The notes: a model not told the origin generated them from the sequence alone. Positions 1 through 8,587 are shown, counted from the stretch's first letter. The stretch: 64,000 nucleotides of DNA from Halomonas meridiana (GCF_009846525.1 NZ_CP024621.1:3410001-3474000); one strand, 5' to 3'. Made by a program: numbers and translations.

Positions 1-1167
1 GAATTCGTCTCCATCCAGCCGAGCGACGAGATCGCTCTCCTCCAGCAGCGCCTGCACGCGCTGGCTCGCGTCCACCAGCAAGGTATCGCCCGCCGCATGG
101 CCGAGCGTATCGTTCACTGCCTTGAAGCGATCGAGATCAAAGAGCATGACATTGAAGGACGCCCCGTGGGGAACCTGAGTGACCGCTTCCTGCAGCACAT
201 CATTGAACTGTGTGCGATTCGGCAGTTTGGTCAGGGCGTCATGATGCGCCAAGTGCTGGTAGCGTAGTGCCTGCTCCTTGACTTCCAAAAGCTGCTCACG
301 CTCTTCCACTTTTTTGCGCAGCGCTTCGATGGCCTGTGCCATACAGCCAATTTCATCACTACGCCACGTGTAAGGGGTGGCGCGCCCCGTCTCGTTCTGG
401 GCAATATGGGTGAGTGCACGTATCAAACGCGGCACCGGTCTAAACAGCTGGTTCATCAACATACTGATCAAAAGCGCCGTGGCGAGCAGCACCACCCCCA
501 AGGACGCCGCAACTTTCAAGATCAGCTCACGGTGTACTTGATACAGCTCACTCTTCAAGCCAATGCTCGACACCACGACGCCATGCAGGTCGCCTTGTGG
601 GCTAATGATGGGCAGGGAACTGACGAAGTGCTCCTCGTCACCAATACGGGCAAACCCCACATAAAATGCGTTGGCTAAGGAGCTGCGACCTACCTCAGAG
701 GTGGTGGGAAACAGCATGTCTCCCGTGGTGCTGTTAAAGGCATCCGCGACCGGCGCGAGACGGTCGTTATCCGTCAATGCAAAGAGCCAAACGTTGTGGC
801 GCGTTTGGGCGCTGGCCAGTGCCAATACGTCGATGGGGCTAAAGCCAGTGCTCAGCACCGAATCTTCATCGCCAATTGGCCGTGCCGCCACCAACTGTGT
901 CACTTGCCCGGTTGGGTCGGTTCGCACCGCTACGGACGTATAAATACGTCGGATGGTGGCACTGACAATCTGCGCATTGACCTGCGCCTCACGGCTCCAC
1001 TGATCCCGAGCGCTACGCTCGACCATGGTAAAACCCAGCATAGCGCCCATGAGATACGCAAAAATCACGCCTAACAGCATGAAGATGGCGACTTTACCCA
1101 CCACCGTACGGTGCCAAGGAAGCGTAGCTTTTGAGTTCAGCGCGTTGTCAGCCTTTACCTCTTGCAT
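1..1167 (-). CDS. Diguanylate cyclase with periplasmic sensor and HAMP (3' end outside window)
   Basis: The reading frame opens at an ATG followed by MQEVKADN and runs off the left edge, so the C-terminal part is missing. A membrane segment lies at about residues 22-46 and a second near 210-235. Between them is a periplasmic sensor-like region of Cache type, and a HAMP-like linker follows. A GGDEF domain begins near residue 312. The visible sequence ends at RLDGDEF, the active-site hairpin, with Asp in place of the first Gly of GGDEF. Members of this family make cyclic di-GMP at the inner membrane in response to an external signal. An EAL domain could lie beyond the edge. The family is clear; the ligand is unknown, and so is the activity of the variant motif. 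Confidence 0.85.
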   Translation of the reverse strand, partial: MQEVKADNALNSKATLPWHRTVVGKVAIFMLLGVIFAYLMGAMLGFTMVERSARDQWSREAQVNAQIVSATIRRIYTSVAVRTDPTGQVTQLVAARPIGDEDSVLSTGFSPIDVLALASAQTRHNVWLFALTDNDRLAPVADAFNSTTGDMLFPTTSEVGRSSLANAFYVGFARIGDEEHFVSSLPIISPQGDLHGVVVSSIGLKSELYQVHRELILKVAASLGVVLLATALLISMLMNQLFRPVPRLIRALTHIAQNETGRATPYTWRSDEIGCMAQAIEALRKKVEEREQLLEVKEQALRYQHLAHHDALTKLPNRTQFNDVLQEAVTQVPHGASFNVMLFDLDRFKAVNDTLGHAAGDTLLVDASQRVQALLEESDLVARLDGDEF

Positions 1168-1470
1168 GCAGCATGTGTCCTTCCATCGGCGTTCTAGCCA
1201 TCTGCATCGGTGCGTTTAGCGACCAACATCTTGAAATGACATTTCTCACCTCTCAGCAACAGCTGCAGGCTTTTAGTTGTTTAATAAACTACCACCAAAT
1301 GACCTCTATATAAGCACACTATTTAAACGTTTTATCTATGAGCCATTTCGTTTTTCTGGCATAACTTTTGCGCAACTAAGCCAACCGCTCGAAGCGGTTA
1401 TCTCAACCTCACTTGGCTAGCTAGCGGAAGACACGCTAAGTTACTACTTCATATTACCAAGGAGCCCATC
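1168..1470. other. Divergent intergenic region with a short palindrome
   Basis: This non-coding stretch separates two divergent genes and must carry both promoters. It is clearly AT-richer than its flanks. A perfect 7-bp inverted repeat (AACCGCT-CGA-AGCGGTT) lies at 1383-1399 with no T-run, so it is more likely a leader hairpin or protein site than a terminator. I could not assign a convincing promoter pair by eye. Confidence 0.4.
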
Positions 1471-1944
1471 ATGAGCATCGAGACCGTTCGCCAGTTTTTT
1501 GCCGAGCACGCGCCAGAGGTAGCCATTGAAGAGCTGGAAACAAGCACGGCGACCGTACAGCTCGCCGCCGAGGCTCACGGTGTCGCCCCTGGGCAGATTG
1601 CGAAAACATTGGCGTTTAAAGTAGGCGAGAAACCGCTGCTGATTGTGGCCAGTGGCGATGCACGGATCGATAACCGCAAAATCCGCGATACCTTCGGCGG
1701 CAAAGCTAAAATGCTCGATGCTGACACCGTGATGGAACTGACCAGTCATCCGGTGGGCGGAGTATGCCCGTTTGGGCTAGCGACGGATCTCCCCGTCTAT
1801 TGCGACGAATCCCTACACGCATTCGATGAAGTGCTGCCCGCGGCGGGATCACCGAATAGCGCGGTGCGTTTAAGCCCCAAGCAGTTGGCCGAGCTGGCTG
1901 GTGCCCAGTGGGTGGACGTGTGTAAGTTGCCGGAAATGACTTAG
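1471..1944 (+). CDS. YbaK/EbsC-family aminoacyl-tRNA deacylase
   Basis: This 157-residue single-domain protein fits the YbaK/EbsC family, free-standing relatives of the editing domain of prolyl-tRNA synthetase. Members hydrolyse mischarged tRNAs such as Cys-tRNA(Pro) in the cytoplasm. The conserved core is visible: KTLAFK with Lys45 at the position of the catalytic lysine, SGDARID, and the substrate loop GGVCPFGL near residue 97. The ATG is preceded by AAGGAG at good spacing. It stands alone, divergent from the diguanylate cyclase and convergent with the rhodanese gene. The amino-acid specificity cannot be read from the sequence. Confidence 0.88.
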   Translation: MSIETVRQFFAEHAPEVAIEELETSTATVQLAAEAHGVAPGQIAKTLAFKVGEKPLLIVASGDARIDNRKIRDTFGGKAKMLDADTVMELTSHPVGGVCPFGLATDLPVYCDESLHAFDEVLPAAGSPNSAVRLSPKQLAELAGAQWVDVCKLPEMT

Positions 1945-2028
1945 CTTTTCTCATCGCGGCAAGCACTCATAAAACGATGGAAAGCCTTAGAAGGGCACAT
2001 AAGTGAAGCAAAACCGAGAGCTATTTTT

Positions 2029-2053
2029 CAGGCTCGGCCGCATGCCGAGCCTG
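2029..2053. terminator. 10-bp perfect hairpin between convergent genes
   Basis: A perfect inverted repeat (CAGGCTCGGC, 5-base loop, GCCGAGCCTG) lies between the ends of two convergent genes, where a bidirectional terminator would be expected. The T-run lies before the stem on the plus strand, so neither direction is a textbook intrinsic terminator. Confidence 0.4.
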
Positions 2054-2065
2054 TTCCCTGCCGCA

Positions 2066-2518
2066 CTAGCAGCCGCAGTCAATAGCGCCAGATTTTGCCA
2101 GGCTCCCCACCTGGCTTCCTATTTCGATAGGGTGTTGATCACGGCGCCAAAAATCCAACCCGCCCAATAGCTCTTTGACCTGAAGCCCTGCACTCGAGAG
2201 CTTCCAAGCACCTTTGGTTGAACCATTACAGCCAATACCGTCGCAGTAGGCGATATAAACAAGGTTTTTATCGAGTTCAGCTAAGCGCGATGGCGTCATT
2301 TCCTTGTGCGGCAAACTGATCGCTCCAGGAATATGTCCAGCACAATATTGCTCGAAACTTCGAGTATCAACCACCTTGATGCTAGCCACACCTTTTGCCA
2401 AATCCTGTGCCACATCCCAGGCATCGGTGTGGTAACAGAGCTTGTCATACATGGCGGCAGCCATTAAATCCGGCGTAGCGCAAGGAAAGGCAAGTACGGC
2501 AGAGTGGGGCTCGCTCAT
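2066..2518 (-). CDS. Rhodanese-like domain protein
   Basis: The product is a 150-residue single rhodanese domain. DTRSFEQYCAGHIPGA (residues 51-66) is the typical strand and H-I-P-G-A segment. The active-site loop is YCDGIGCNGS, with Cys92 at the catalytic position and a second cysteine at 97. Such proteins carry a persulfide sulfur or act as sulfurtransferases or sensors. An earlier in-frame ATG exists, but the start used here has AAGGAG just upstream and gives the normal domain length. It follows the GNAT gene by about 10 bases and is probably co-transcribed with it, opposite a divergent MocR regulator. The physiological substrate is unknown. Confidence 0.82.
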   Translation of the reverse strand: MSEPHSAVLAFPCATPDLMAAAMYDKLCYHTDAWDVAQDLAKGVASIKVVDTRSFEQYCAGHIPGAISLPHKEMTPSRLAELDKNLVYIAYCDGIGCNGSTKGAWKLSSAGLQVKELLGGLDFWRRDQHPIEIGSQVGSLAKSGAIDCGC

Positions 2519-2528
2519 TTTATGCTCC

Positions 2529-2975
2529 TTATTTGATATCCAATAAATAGCCGTAAAAAGCGGTATTGCGTTGCCACCCCAATGACTCATAAAGGTGTTG
2601 AGCACGCTGGTTTTCTACTTGTGTCATGAGTATCAAACGTGCCACACCGTGCTCCCGGGCTAACTGGGTAGCTGCTTCCATCAACGCTTTACCAGCACCT
2701 TGATCACGGTAGTTAGGCAGAACAAATAAATCATTCAACGTCCAGCGAGCATTCAAGCCTACCGTTGAGACACCAGGATACATCTGCACAAACCCCGTCA
2801 GTGCGCCGTCATCACTTTCACTAACCAGAATATATGAGTCCCCTAGTCCCATACGCTGCTCTAAAAAAAGTCGTGCTGCCTCAATATCACTTTGCTGACT
2901 ATAGAACTGCCGATAGCCATCCAATAATCCACTGAGCACTTCCAAGTCACTCATTACCGCCGGGCGAGTTTTCAT
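2529..2975 (-). CDS. GNAT-family N-acetyltransferase
   Basis: This 148-residue protein has the GNAT fold. Acetyl-CoA binding motif A is visible as RDQGAG (residues 90-95) after the strand DLFVLPNY, and motif B as QRAQHLYESLGW. Such enzymes transfer acetyl from acetyl-CoA to an amine. It is the first gene of a short operon with the rhodanese gene. The divergent MocR regulator starts about 100 bases away and is the natural candidate to control it. An internal ATG at residue 8 is an alternative start; the upstream one has an AGGAG about 11 bases before it. The acceptor substrate cannot be deduced. Confidence 0.8.
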   Translation of the reverse strand: MKTRPAVMSDLEVLSGLLDGYRQFYSQQSDIEAARLFLEQRMGLGDSYILVSESDDGALTGFVQMYPGVSTVGLNARWTLNDLFVLPNYRDQGAGKALMEAATQLAREHGVARLILMTQVENQRAQHLYESLGWQRNTAFYGYLLDIK

Positions 2976-3029
2976 GATGACAACTACTCCTATATGCAGA
3001 TGGTGATATGAGGAAGTTTGCCGCTATAG

Positions 3030-3059
3030 TGGTCTGTTAGTAAGAGCCAATTACTACCA
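3030..3059. promoter_or_regulatory. Inverted repeat in the GNAT/MocR divergent promoter region
   Basis: TAGTAA (3038-3043) and TTACTA (3051-3056) form a perfect inverted repeat with a 7-base gap, flanked by TGG and CCA in inverted order. It sits just upstream of the MocR start and in front of the GNAT gene, so it may be the MocR operator. This is a positional inference only. Confidence 0.35.
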
Positions 3060-3073
3060 AATCGAGGGAACCA

Positions 3074-4552
3074 GTGAAACAACGTGATGCCGCGAGCGAC
3101 TGGATTGCAGAAGCGCTAGCGCTAAGGCTGAAAGTCGATAAAAAGCTTACACTTGTTCAGCAGCTTTACTGCGCGCTCAAAGAGTGGATTCAGCATGGCG
3201 AGCTAGCGGCAGGCGACCTGCTTCCCTCCTCCCGCCACCTTTCGGGCATGCTCGGTATTAGCCGCAATACGGTGCTAGCGGCCATGGACCGGCTCTTGGC
3301 TGAAGGGTTATTAAGCGCTCACCAAGGAGCAGGCCTTTATGTAGCGAGGCTGCCAACCATTCTTCCCAGGGCGGAGATTGCCTCACCGTTACCAGTCCGC
3401 TATTCGTCTAGAGGGCAAAGACTATTGAAGTTGGGTGAAACACTCAGTAATGGTCATCACGCCTTTGCACCCGGCGTACCGGCTCTTGACTTGTTTCCCC
3501 GCGAACAATGGCAACGTCTTTTACGGCGTCACTACCATCACGCAGAAATGGGATGGATGGATTATCAAACAGGCGGAGGGCTGCCTGAACTCAAGGCTGT
3601 TCTCTGTGACTACCTGAGACTCTCCCGTGCGGTACGATGCCAGCCAGAGCAGATTGTCATTACCCAAGGTGCTCAGCAGGCGTTTGAATTGATTACCCAG
3701 CTGCTTACTGATCATGGCGATAGTATGTGGATGGAAGAGCCTGGTTACGGGGGAGCACAAGCTTGCTTTTTGGCTGCAGGCTTGTCGATAACGCCCGTTC
3801 CCGTAGACGAACAGGGGCTCAACCCGTCACTTGCTCCTGCGAATTCACCACCACCTCGACTTATCTATGTGACACCGTCTCATCAATACCCCATTGGCGT
3901 CACTATGCCAACGCCCAGACGATTGGCATTACTTGATCATGCTTCCCATGCGGGTAGTTGGATTATCGAAGACGATTACGATAGTGAGTTTCGATACGAT
4001 ACGCCGCCCACGCCTTCACTACAGGGGCTCGCAGCACAGACATCGGTTATTTATGTGGGCACCTTCAGTAAGGTGCTTTATCCCGGCCTACGCCTAGGCT
4101 ATCTCGTGCTGCCCGATACACTCGCTGAAGCGTTCAAGCTCGCTCATGCTCGGCTACATCGTGAAGGCAACTACCCTGTACAGTCGGCACTTGCTGAATT
4201 TATTGCCAATGGGCACTTCTCTCGCCATATTTCCCGCATGCGAAGCGCCTATCGCCAGCGGCAAGCCTGCCTACGCCAAGCACTGGCACCAGCAGTTACC
4301 AAAGGGCTTAAGCTATCCGAGGGGCATGCGGGAATGCATTTATTGGCCACGCTTCAAAGCGCCGAAGAAGAAGCCTTACTCGTCAAGAGCGCCAATGAAT
4401 CAGGCCTAACACTTTCTCCACTTTCCCGTTATTACTTATCTGGTAAAAAGCATCCCGGTTTAGTGCTTGGCTATGCAGGCTCAACGGAAGACCAACTGCT
4501 AGAGTCAGGACGATGGCTCAGTGACGCCTACCTATCCATTAGAAATAATTGA
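3074..4552 (+). CDS. MocR-family GntR/aminotransferase-fold regulator
   Basis: The 492-residue product combines an N-terminal GntR winged helix (about residues 15-85, with AGDLLPSSRHLSGMLGISRN) and a fold-type I aminotransferase-like domain (about 120-490). The PLP pocket is present: IIEDDYDSEF and VGTFSKVLYPGLRLGYL, with the Schiff-base lysine at about residue 333. MocR proteins are PLP-sensing transcription factors that usually control a neighbouring metabolic gene. The GTG start follows GAGGGA at good spacing. Its likely target is the divergent GNAT/rhodanese pair. The effector is unknown; GabR, TauR, PdxR and EhuR all share this architecture. Confidence 0.88.
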   Translation: MKQRDAASDWIAEALALRLKVDKKLTLVQQLYCALKEWIQHGELAAGDLLPSSRHLSGMLGISRNTVLAAMDRLLAEGLLSAHQGAGLYVARLPTILPRAEIASPLPVRYSSRGQRLLKLGETLSNGHHAFAPGVPALDLFPREQWQRLLRRHYHHAEMGWMDYQTGGGLPELKAVLCDYLRLSRAVRCQPEQIVITQGAQQAFELITQLLTDHGDSMWMEEPGYGGAQACFLAAGLSITPVPVDEQGLNPSLAPANSPPPRLIYVTPSHQYPIGVTMPTPRRLALLDHASHAGSWIIEDDYDSEFRYDTPPTPSLQGLAAQTSVIYVGTFSKVLYPGLRLGYLVLPDTLAEAFKLAHARLHREGNYPVQSALAEFIANGHFSRHISRMRSAYRQRQACLRQALAPAVTKGLKLSEGHAGMHLLATLQSAEEEALLVKSANESGLTLSPLSRYYLSGKKHPGLVLGYAGSTEDQLLESGRWLSDAYLSIRNN

Positions 4553-4714
4553 TATTAACTTCTTCAACATGTCTGTCACTCAGTGAGGATTAATCAACCC
4601 CAGCTGTTCTATCATCGTATTTCCTGACGGCTTTCTTATAGTAGTGTATCGTCTTTTGAACGTTTATTAATCAATCCAACAGCAAGGGGACGACGCGTTC
4701 CCACTGGGGTTACC

Positions 4715-5455
4715 GTGGTCCAATCACTCTCTACTCAAACTGAATCCCGAGCACCGATTTACAAAGCTTGGAGTGTCCATGTCTTCACCGCCAGCGGCGT
4801 GCTGCTTGGCACGATGGCGCTGCTAGCGCTGGTTGATAACAACCCGGTGGCCTGCCTGCTCTGGCTGGGGGCAGCGATGATGATCGATGGCATTGATGGC
4901 ACTCTGGCGCGCAAATATGAGGTGAAGTCCGTACTGCCCCACTTCGATGGTTCCACGCTGGATATGGTGATTGATTACCTCACCTGGGCCTTTATCCCCG
5001 CGCTGTTCATTTACTACTTCATTGAATTGCCACCCTATTTAGGGCTGATCTCCGTTTTTATCATTTTGCTGTCGTCGATGTTCTGTTTCTGCAACGTCGA
5101 TATGAAAAGCCAGGATAATTACTTCGTAGGCTTTCCCGCCGCCTGGAACATTGCCGCCGCCTATTTTTACATTCTTGATTTACCGCCACTGCTGACGTTT
5201 GGCGCGATACTCGTCCTGGCGATGCTGACCGTGACGAAAATGAAGTTTTTGCATCCGTTTCGAGTGCGTCTATTTATGCCGCTCAATATCGCTGTGACGC
5301 TGCTTTGGTGTGGCTGCGCGACCTCGTTAATCCTTTCAGCCCCTGATCAAGCTGCCTGGGCACTATGGGGCTTAGGATTGACCTCTGCTTACTTCGCCGG
5401 CATGTGCCTTTGGCGCACGGCCCAGGAGTGGTTCGACGGGCAGGAGGCGCGCTAA
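4715..5455 (+). CDS. pcs: Phosphatidylcholine synthase (CDP-diacylglycerol-choline O-phosphatidyltransferase)
   Basis: This 246-residue membrane protein has about seven hydrophobic segments and the CDP-alcohol phosphotransferase signature: DGTLAR near residue 62, followed by FDGSTLDMVIDY, which carries the later Asp residues. The length and the KAWSVHVFTASG start match bacterial Pcs, which makes phosphatidylcholine directly from CDP-diacylglycerol and choline in the inner membrane. A choline route to this lipid suits a halophile that meets choline and betaine. The start is GTG with a weak GGGG upstream. The stop codon overlaps the start of the glycosylase gene by one base. Other CDP-alcohol transferases are less likely, given the length and the N-terminal sequence. 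Confidence 0.83.
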   Translation: MVQSLSTQTESRAPIYKAWSVHVFTASGVLLGTMALLALVDNNPVACLLWLGAAMMIDGIDGTLARKYEVKSVLPHFDGSTLDMVIDYLTWAFIPALFIYYFIELPPYLGLISVFIILLSSMFCFCNVDMKSQDNYFVGFPAAWNIAAAYFYILDLPPLLTFGAILVLAMLTVTKMKFLHPFRVRLFMPLNIAVTLLWCGCATSLILSAPDQAAWALWGLGLTSAYFAGMCLWRTAQEWFDGQEAR

Positions 5456-6063
5456 TGGCCAACGCTTTTATCGCTCCCGATGGTCACCCACGCTGCCAGT
5501 GGTGTGGCGGAGCAGCGGAGTTTCTGCCCTACCACGACCATGAGTGGGGCTTTCCCGTTGCCGATGACCAGCGGCTGTTTGAAAAGCTCTGCTTGGAGAG
5601 CTTTCAGTCAGGCTTAAGCTGGCGCACGATTTTGAACAAGCGCGAGAATTTCCGCGCGGCTTTCCACCACTTCGACTTCAATAAAGTCGCCGGTTTTGAC
5701 GAAGAGGACGTGCAGCGCTTACTGCAAGATGCGGGCATTATTCGCCACCGCGGTAAGATCGAAGCCACCATCAATAACGCGCGTTGTGCGCAGGAAATGG
5801 TGGTTCAAGAAGGCTCGCTAGCGGCGTTTTTCTGGCGCTATGAACCGGATAGCGCTTCTCTGCCTGCCCCACAAACGCAAACCACATCGCCGGAATCTAT
5901 CGCGTTAGCAAAAGATCTTAAAAAGCGCGGCTGGAAGTTTTTCGGCCCCACCACCGCGTTTGCGTTTATGCAGGCCATGGGGCTGATCAATGATCACTCG
6001 TTGAACTGCGTCACGCGCGAACGCGTTGAACAGGCGCGCGCAGCGTTTCAGCGGCCTTCATAA
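5455..6063 (+). CDS. tag: DNA-3-methyladenine glycosylase I
   Basis: The 202-residue product closely matches Tag, the constitutive alkylation-repair glycosylase that removes 3-methyladenine. The zinc-snap residues are visible: CQWCG at the N-terminus, YHDHEWG, and GLINDHSLNC near the C-terminus. The core LCLESFQSGLSWRTILNKRE and the segment IIRHRGKIEA are diagnostic. A longer frame reaches back into pcs, but the ATG that shares its A with the pcs stop codon gives the canonical start and has AGGAGG upstream. The overlap implies translational coupling with pcs. No functional link between the two is evident. Confidence 0.93.
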   Translation: MANAFIAPDGHPRCQWCGGAAEFLPYHDHEWGFPVADDQRLFEKLCLESFQSGLSWRTILNKRENFRAAFHHFDFNKVAGFDEEDVQRLLQDAGIIRHRGKIEATINNARCAQEMVVQEGSLAAFFWRYEPDSASLPAPQTQTTSPESIALAKDLKKRGWKFFGPTTAFAFMQAMGLINDHSLNCVTRERVEQARAAFQRPS

Positions 6064-6083
6064 GCGGGCGCGAAAGGGGCTTC

Positions 6084-7526
6084 TTATTTGATAGCGAGTG
6101 AGCATTCACCTACCTCGCTGAGCATCTCACTCGCTAGCTCGCCTACCGTGCGCACCGCTTCTTCCATCGCAGGCGTTAAGGTAAACGCGTAGTTCAACCG
6201 CAAGCACTGGCGAAACTTACCCGAGGCCGAGAACAGCGCCCCCGGCGCCACATGGATGGCGTGTTGCGCTAAGCGCTCGTTAAGGCGCACACAGTCGACA
6301 TCCGCCGGTAGCTCTACCCAGAGTAAAAAGCCCCCTTGCGGATAACTAATGCCCGACCCTTTCGGAAAGTAGCGCTGCACCCAGCTAATCATGATATCCC
6401 GCTGGCGTTGATACTGGCGGGAAACAGCGCGTAGATGACGCTCAAAATGGCCCTTGGCGACAAACTCCGCCACGGCCAATTGCGGCAACGTGGCAGACGC
6501 GCCGGTGGAGACGTACTTCATATGCAGCGCCTTTTCCCGGTAGCAGCCAGGGGCCAGCCAGCCCACGCGCAGGCCCGGCCCTAAGGTTTTCGAGAAACCG
6601 CTACACAGCAGCACGCGCCCATCCGTATCAAAGGATTTAATCGTTAGCGGCCTGGGTTGGGTGTATGCCAAATCCCCATAAATATCATCTTCAATAATGG
6701 CCACATCAAACCGTTGGGCAAGCTGATAAAGCGCCCGCTTACGCGCTTCCGGCATGGTGTAGCCCAACGGGTTGTTATAGGTGGGCGTGACCTGAATAGC
6801 GCGAATAGGCCACTGCTCCAGCGCCAGCTCTAACGCTTCCAGGCTGATGCCGGTTTGCGGGTCGGTGGGAATCTCCAGCGCCTTTAAACCGTTGGCTTTC
6901 AGTATCTGCATGGTGCCGTAGAAACTGGGCGAATCTACCGCCACCACATCGCCAGGCTGGGTAAGCGTACGCAGCGCAATGGAGAGTGCCTCCTGGCAGC
7001 CGGTGGTAATCAACACATCATCAGGATGCAGCAGGCAGCCAGATGCCACCGCCAAGCGCGCCACCTGTTGGCGCAGTTCAGGGCTACCGCTAAGTTTGTC
7101 GTAATTAAAGCCGTGCAGATCGTTACTACGGTGCAGCCCGGCGAGGATTTTCGACAATGGCTTTAACGACGCTACCTCAAGATTGGGCACACCGCGCCCA
7201 AGCAGCAGCCGTTTGTCGTCTCGCTGGGTAGCTACCAGCTCTAGCACTTGGTCCCACTGGGAGACATCCAGCGGGCACTGGGCTGGTCGCGAAACAGAGG
7301 GCAAAACGGAGGGAATACGACACGGCAGCACGAAGTAGCCCGACTTTGGCCGCGACTCAATCAGCGCGGCGTCCATGAGTTGGCGGTACGCTTCTTGCGC
7401 CGTTGAGATACTCACATTCAGCTCTTGGCAGACCGCGCGAATAGAGGGTAACCGGTCGCCCACGCGATAAATCCCGTGCTCAATCCGCTCCCGTAACGTT
7501 GCCGCCACCTCTTCATAACGCGTCAT
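6084..7526 (-). CDS. MocR-family GntR/aminotransferase-fold regulator beside DUF1127
   Basis: The preferred start (MTRYEEVAATLRERIE) gives 480 residues: a GntR winged helix (about 1-75; RVGDRLPSIRAVCQELNVS) and an aminotransferase-like domain with VAIIEDDIYGDL and CSGFSKTLGPGLRVGW, Schiff-base lysine at about residue 313. Two upstream in-frame ATGs lie inside a repeated ATACAGA element and add residues not expected for the family, so they were not used. It diverges from a small DUF1127 gene, and the region between them carries four copies of the ATACAG box. MocR proteins commonly repress themselves and activate the divergent gene. The effector is unknown. Confidence 0.87.
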   Translation of the reverse strand: MTRYEEVAATLRERIEHGIYRVGDRLPSIRAVCQELNVSISTAQEAYRQLMDAALIESRPKSGYFVLPCRIPSVLPSVSRPAQCPLDVSQWDQVLELVATQRDDKRLLLGRGVPNLEVASLKPLSKILAGLHRSNDLHGFNYDKLSGSPELRQQVARLAVASGCLLHPDDVLITTGCQEALSIALRTLTQPGDVVAVDSPSFYGTMQILKANGLKALEIPTDPQTGISLEALELALEQWPIRAIQVTPTYNNPLGYTMPEARKRALYQLAQRFDVAIIEDDIYGDLAYTQPRPLTIKSFDTDGRVLLCSGFSKTLGPGLRVGWLAPGCYREKALHMKYVSTGASATLPQLAVAEFVAKGHFERHLRAVSRQYQRQRDIMISWVQRYFPKGSGISYPQGGFLLWVELPADVDCVRLNERLAQHAIHVAPGALFSASGKFRQCLRLNYAFTLTPAMEEAVRTVGELASEMLSEVGECSLAIK

Positions 7527-7552
7527 CACGCCCACCCCCGCTCGGTTCATCT

Positions 7553-7639
7553 GCCATACAGAAGGCATCTCGTTTCGCCATACAGAGGTATAACACGCCC
7601 CATCTGTATCGTAAAAATAAAAAAACCTATATCTGTATT
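7553..7639. promoter_or_regulatory. Four ATACAG boxes between MocR and DUF1127 genes
   Basis: GCCATACAGA occurs at 7553-7562 and again at 7577-7586, 24 bases apart in the same orientation. The reverse-orientation relatives ATCTGTATC (7602-7610) and ATCTGTATT (7631-7639) follow. Repeated boxes in a MocR divergent promoter are the expected form of a MocR operator. The AT-rich tract 7611-7630 between boxes three and four probably lies within the promoters. Confidence 0.5.
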
Positions 7640-7693
7640 GCGACTAACAGTCTGCGTAACCTGATCAGGCACCCCACCGCTCGGAGAGCCGCC

Positions 7694-7903
7694 ATGCCAC
7701 GCTTCAGCCTCACTCAGCTTCGTTACCAGCTAAGCCGCTACCAACAGCGCCGCCGCAGCCGTCGGCAGTTGCTCACGCTAGATGACCACTTACTGAAAGA
7801 TATTGGCCTCACCCGTGAACAGGCCTGCCAGGAGGGAAAACAAACGTTTTGGAAACCAAAGCACCAAAATAAGAGAGCATTAACAACGCAGCGCCGCGAT
7901 TAA
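7694..7903 (+). CDS. DUF1127-domain small protein
   Basis: This is a 69-residue, very basic protein. The DUF1127 core is recognisable in the segment RRQLLTLDDHLLKDIGLTRE followed by QA. The chosen ATG has GGAGAG upstream and gives the usual family length; an upstream extension runs back into the regulator gene. Short DUF1127 (YjiS-like) proteins have been linked to RNA binding and to phosphate or carbon metabolism in alphaproteobacteria, but the role here is not known. The divergent MocR gene and the ATACAG boxes upstream suggest MocR control. The C-terminal tail after residue 55 is Lys/Arg/Gln-rich and probably disordered. Confidence 0.8.
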   Translation: MPRFSLTQLRYQLSRYQQRRRSRRQLLTLDDHLLKDIGLTREQACQEGKQTFWKPKHQNKRALTTQRRD

Positions 7904-7925
7904 ATGCTTAGGACACCAGCGCCCA

Positions 7926-8546
7926 CTAAGCCGTCAGCCCAATGCCTCTTAAAATCACCGAGGTCACCGACTGCACGGCTTTTTCAAACTGTAAGTCGTC
8001 CAGCGGTTTGTCGTCGTTCAGCAGTGAAATTTGGTAGTCGAAGTCCGCGTAGTGCTGGGTGGAGGCCCAGATCATGTAAAGCAGGTACGAAGGTTCGACG
8101 GGGTTGATTTGGCCGGAATCGACCCATTCGCGGATTTTCGACTCTTTCAGTTTGGCCCATTCATAGAGGTTATCGCGCAGGCGCTCTTTGAGCATCGGGG
8201 CACCCTGCATCACTTCAGCGGCCCACACTTTGGAGCCGTGGGCGCGGTTGCGGGAGTGGTTCATCTTGGCGCGAATGTAGGTGGAGAGCACCACTCGGGG
8301 GTCGTCGTACAGCTCAAAGCAGAGCGCGTCCTGCTTCCATAACTCTAATAGCGCCAGCAATACCTCTTGATAGAGTACTTTCTTAGTGGCGAAATAGTAG
8401 TGCACGTTGGACTTTGGCAGGTCGGCTAACTGGGCAATATCGCCCATGGAGGCACCGGCGTAGCCTTTTTCGGCAAACAACTGCTCCGCCGCCTGAAGGA
8501 TCTTTTTGACGTTCGTTTGCCGAATTTCGTCCTGTGTTCTCGCCAC
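7926..8546 (-). CDS. TetR-family regulator, RutR-like
   Basis: The GTG start (VARTQDEIRQTNVKKI), preceded by AAGGGA, gives 206 residues; longer frames have no family similarity upstream. The N-terminal TetR helix-turn-helix is clear: AEQLFAEKGYAGASMGDIAQ, then LPKSNVHYYFATKK. The C-terminal part (KVWAAEVMQGAPMLKERL, YMIWASTQHYADFDYQI) resembles the RutR group, which in E. coli senses uracil. It lies downstream of mmsA in the same orientation, separated by an intrinsic terminator. The adjacent enzymes act on beta-alanine and malonate semialdehyde, products of pyrimidine breakdown, so a RutR-type sensor fits. The ligand is inferred, not shown. Confidence 0.82.
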   Translation of the reverse strand: MARTQDEIRQTNVKKILQAAEQLFAEKGYAGASMGDIAQLADLPKSNVHYYFATKKVLYQEVLLALLELWKQDALCFELYDDPRVVLSTYIRAKMNHSRNRAHGSKVWAAEVMQGAPMLKERLRDNLYEWAKLKESKIREWVDSGQINPVEPSYLLYMIWASTQHYADFDYQISLLNDDKPLDDLQFEKAVQSVTSVILRGIGLTA

Positions 8547-8587
8547 GCTGGTATCCCTTTGCAACCCTGACCGCTCATAATACGCAC

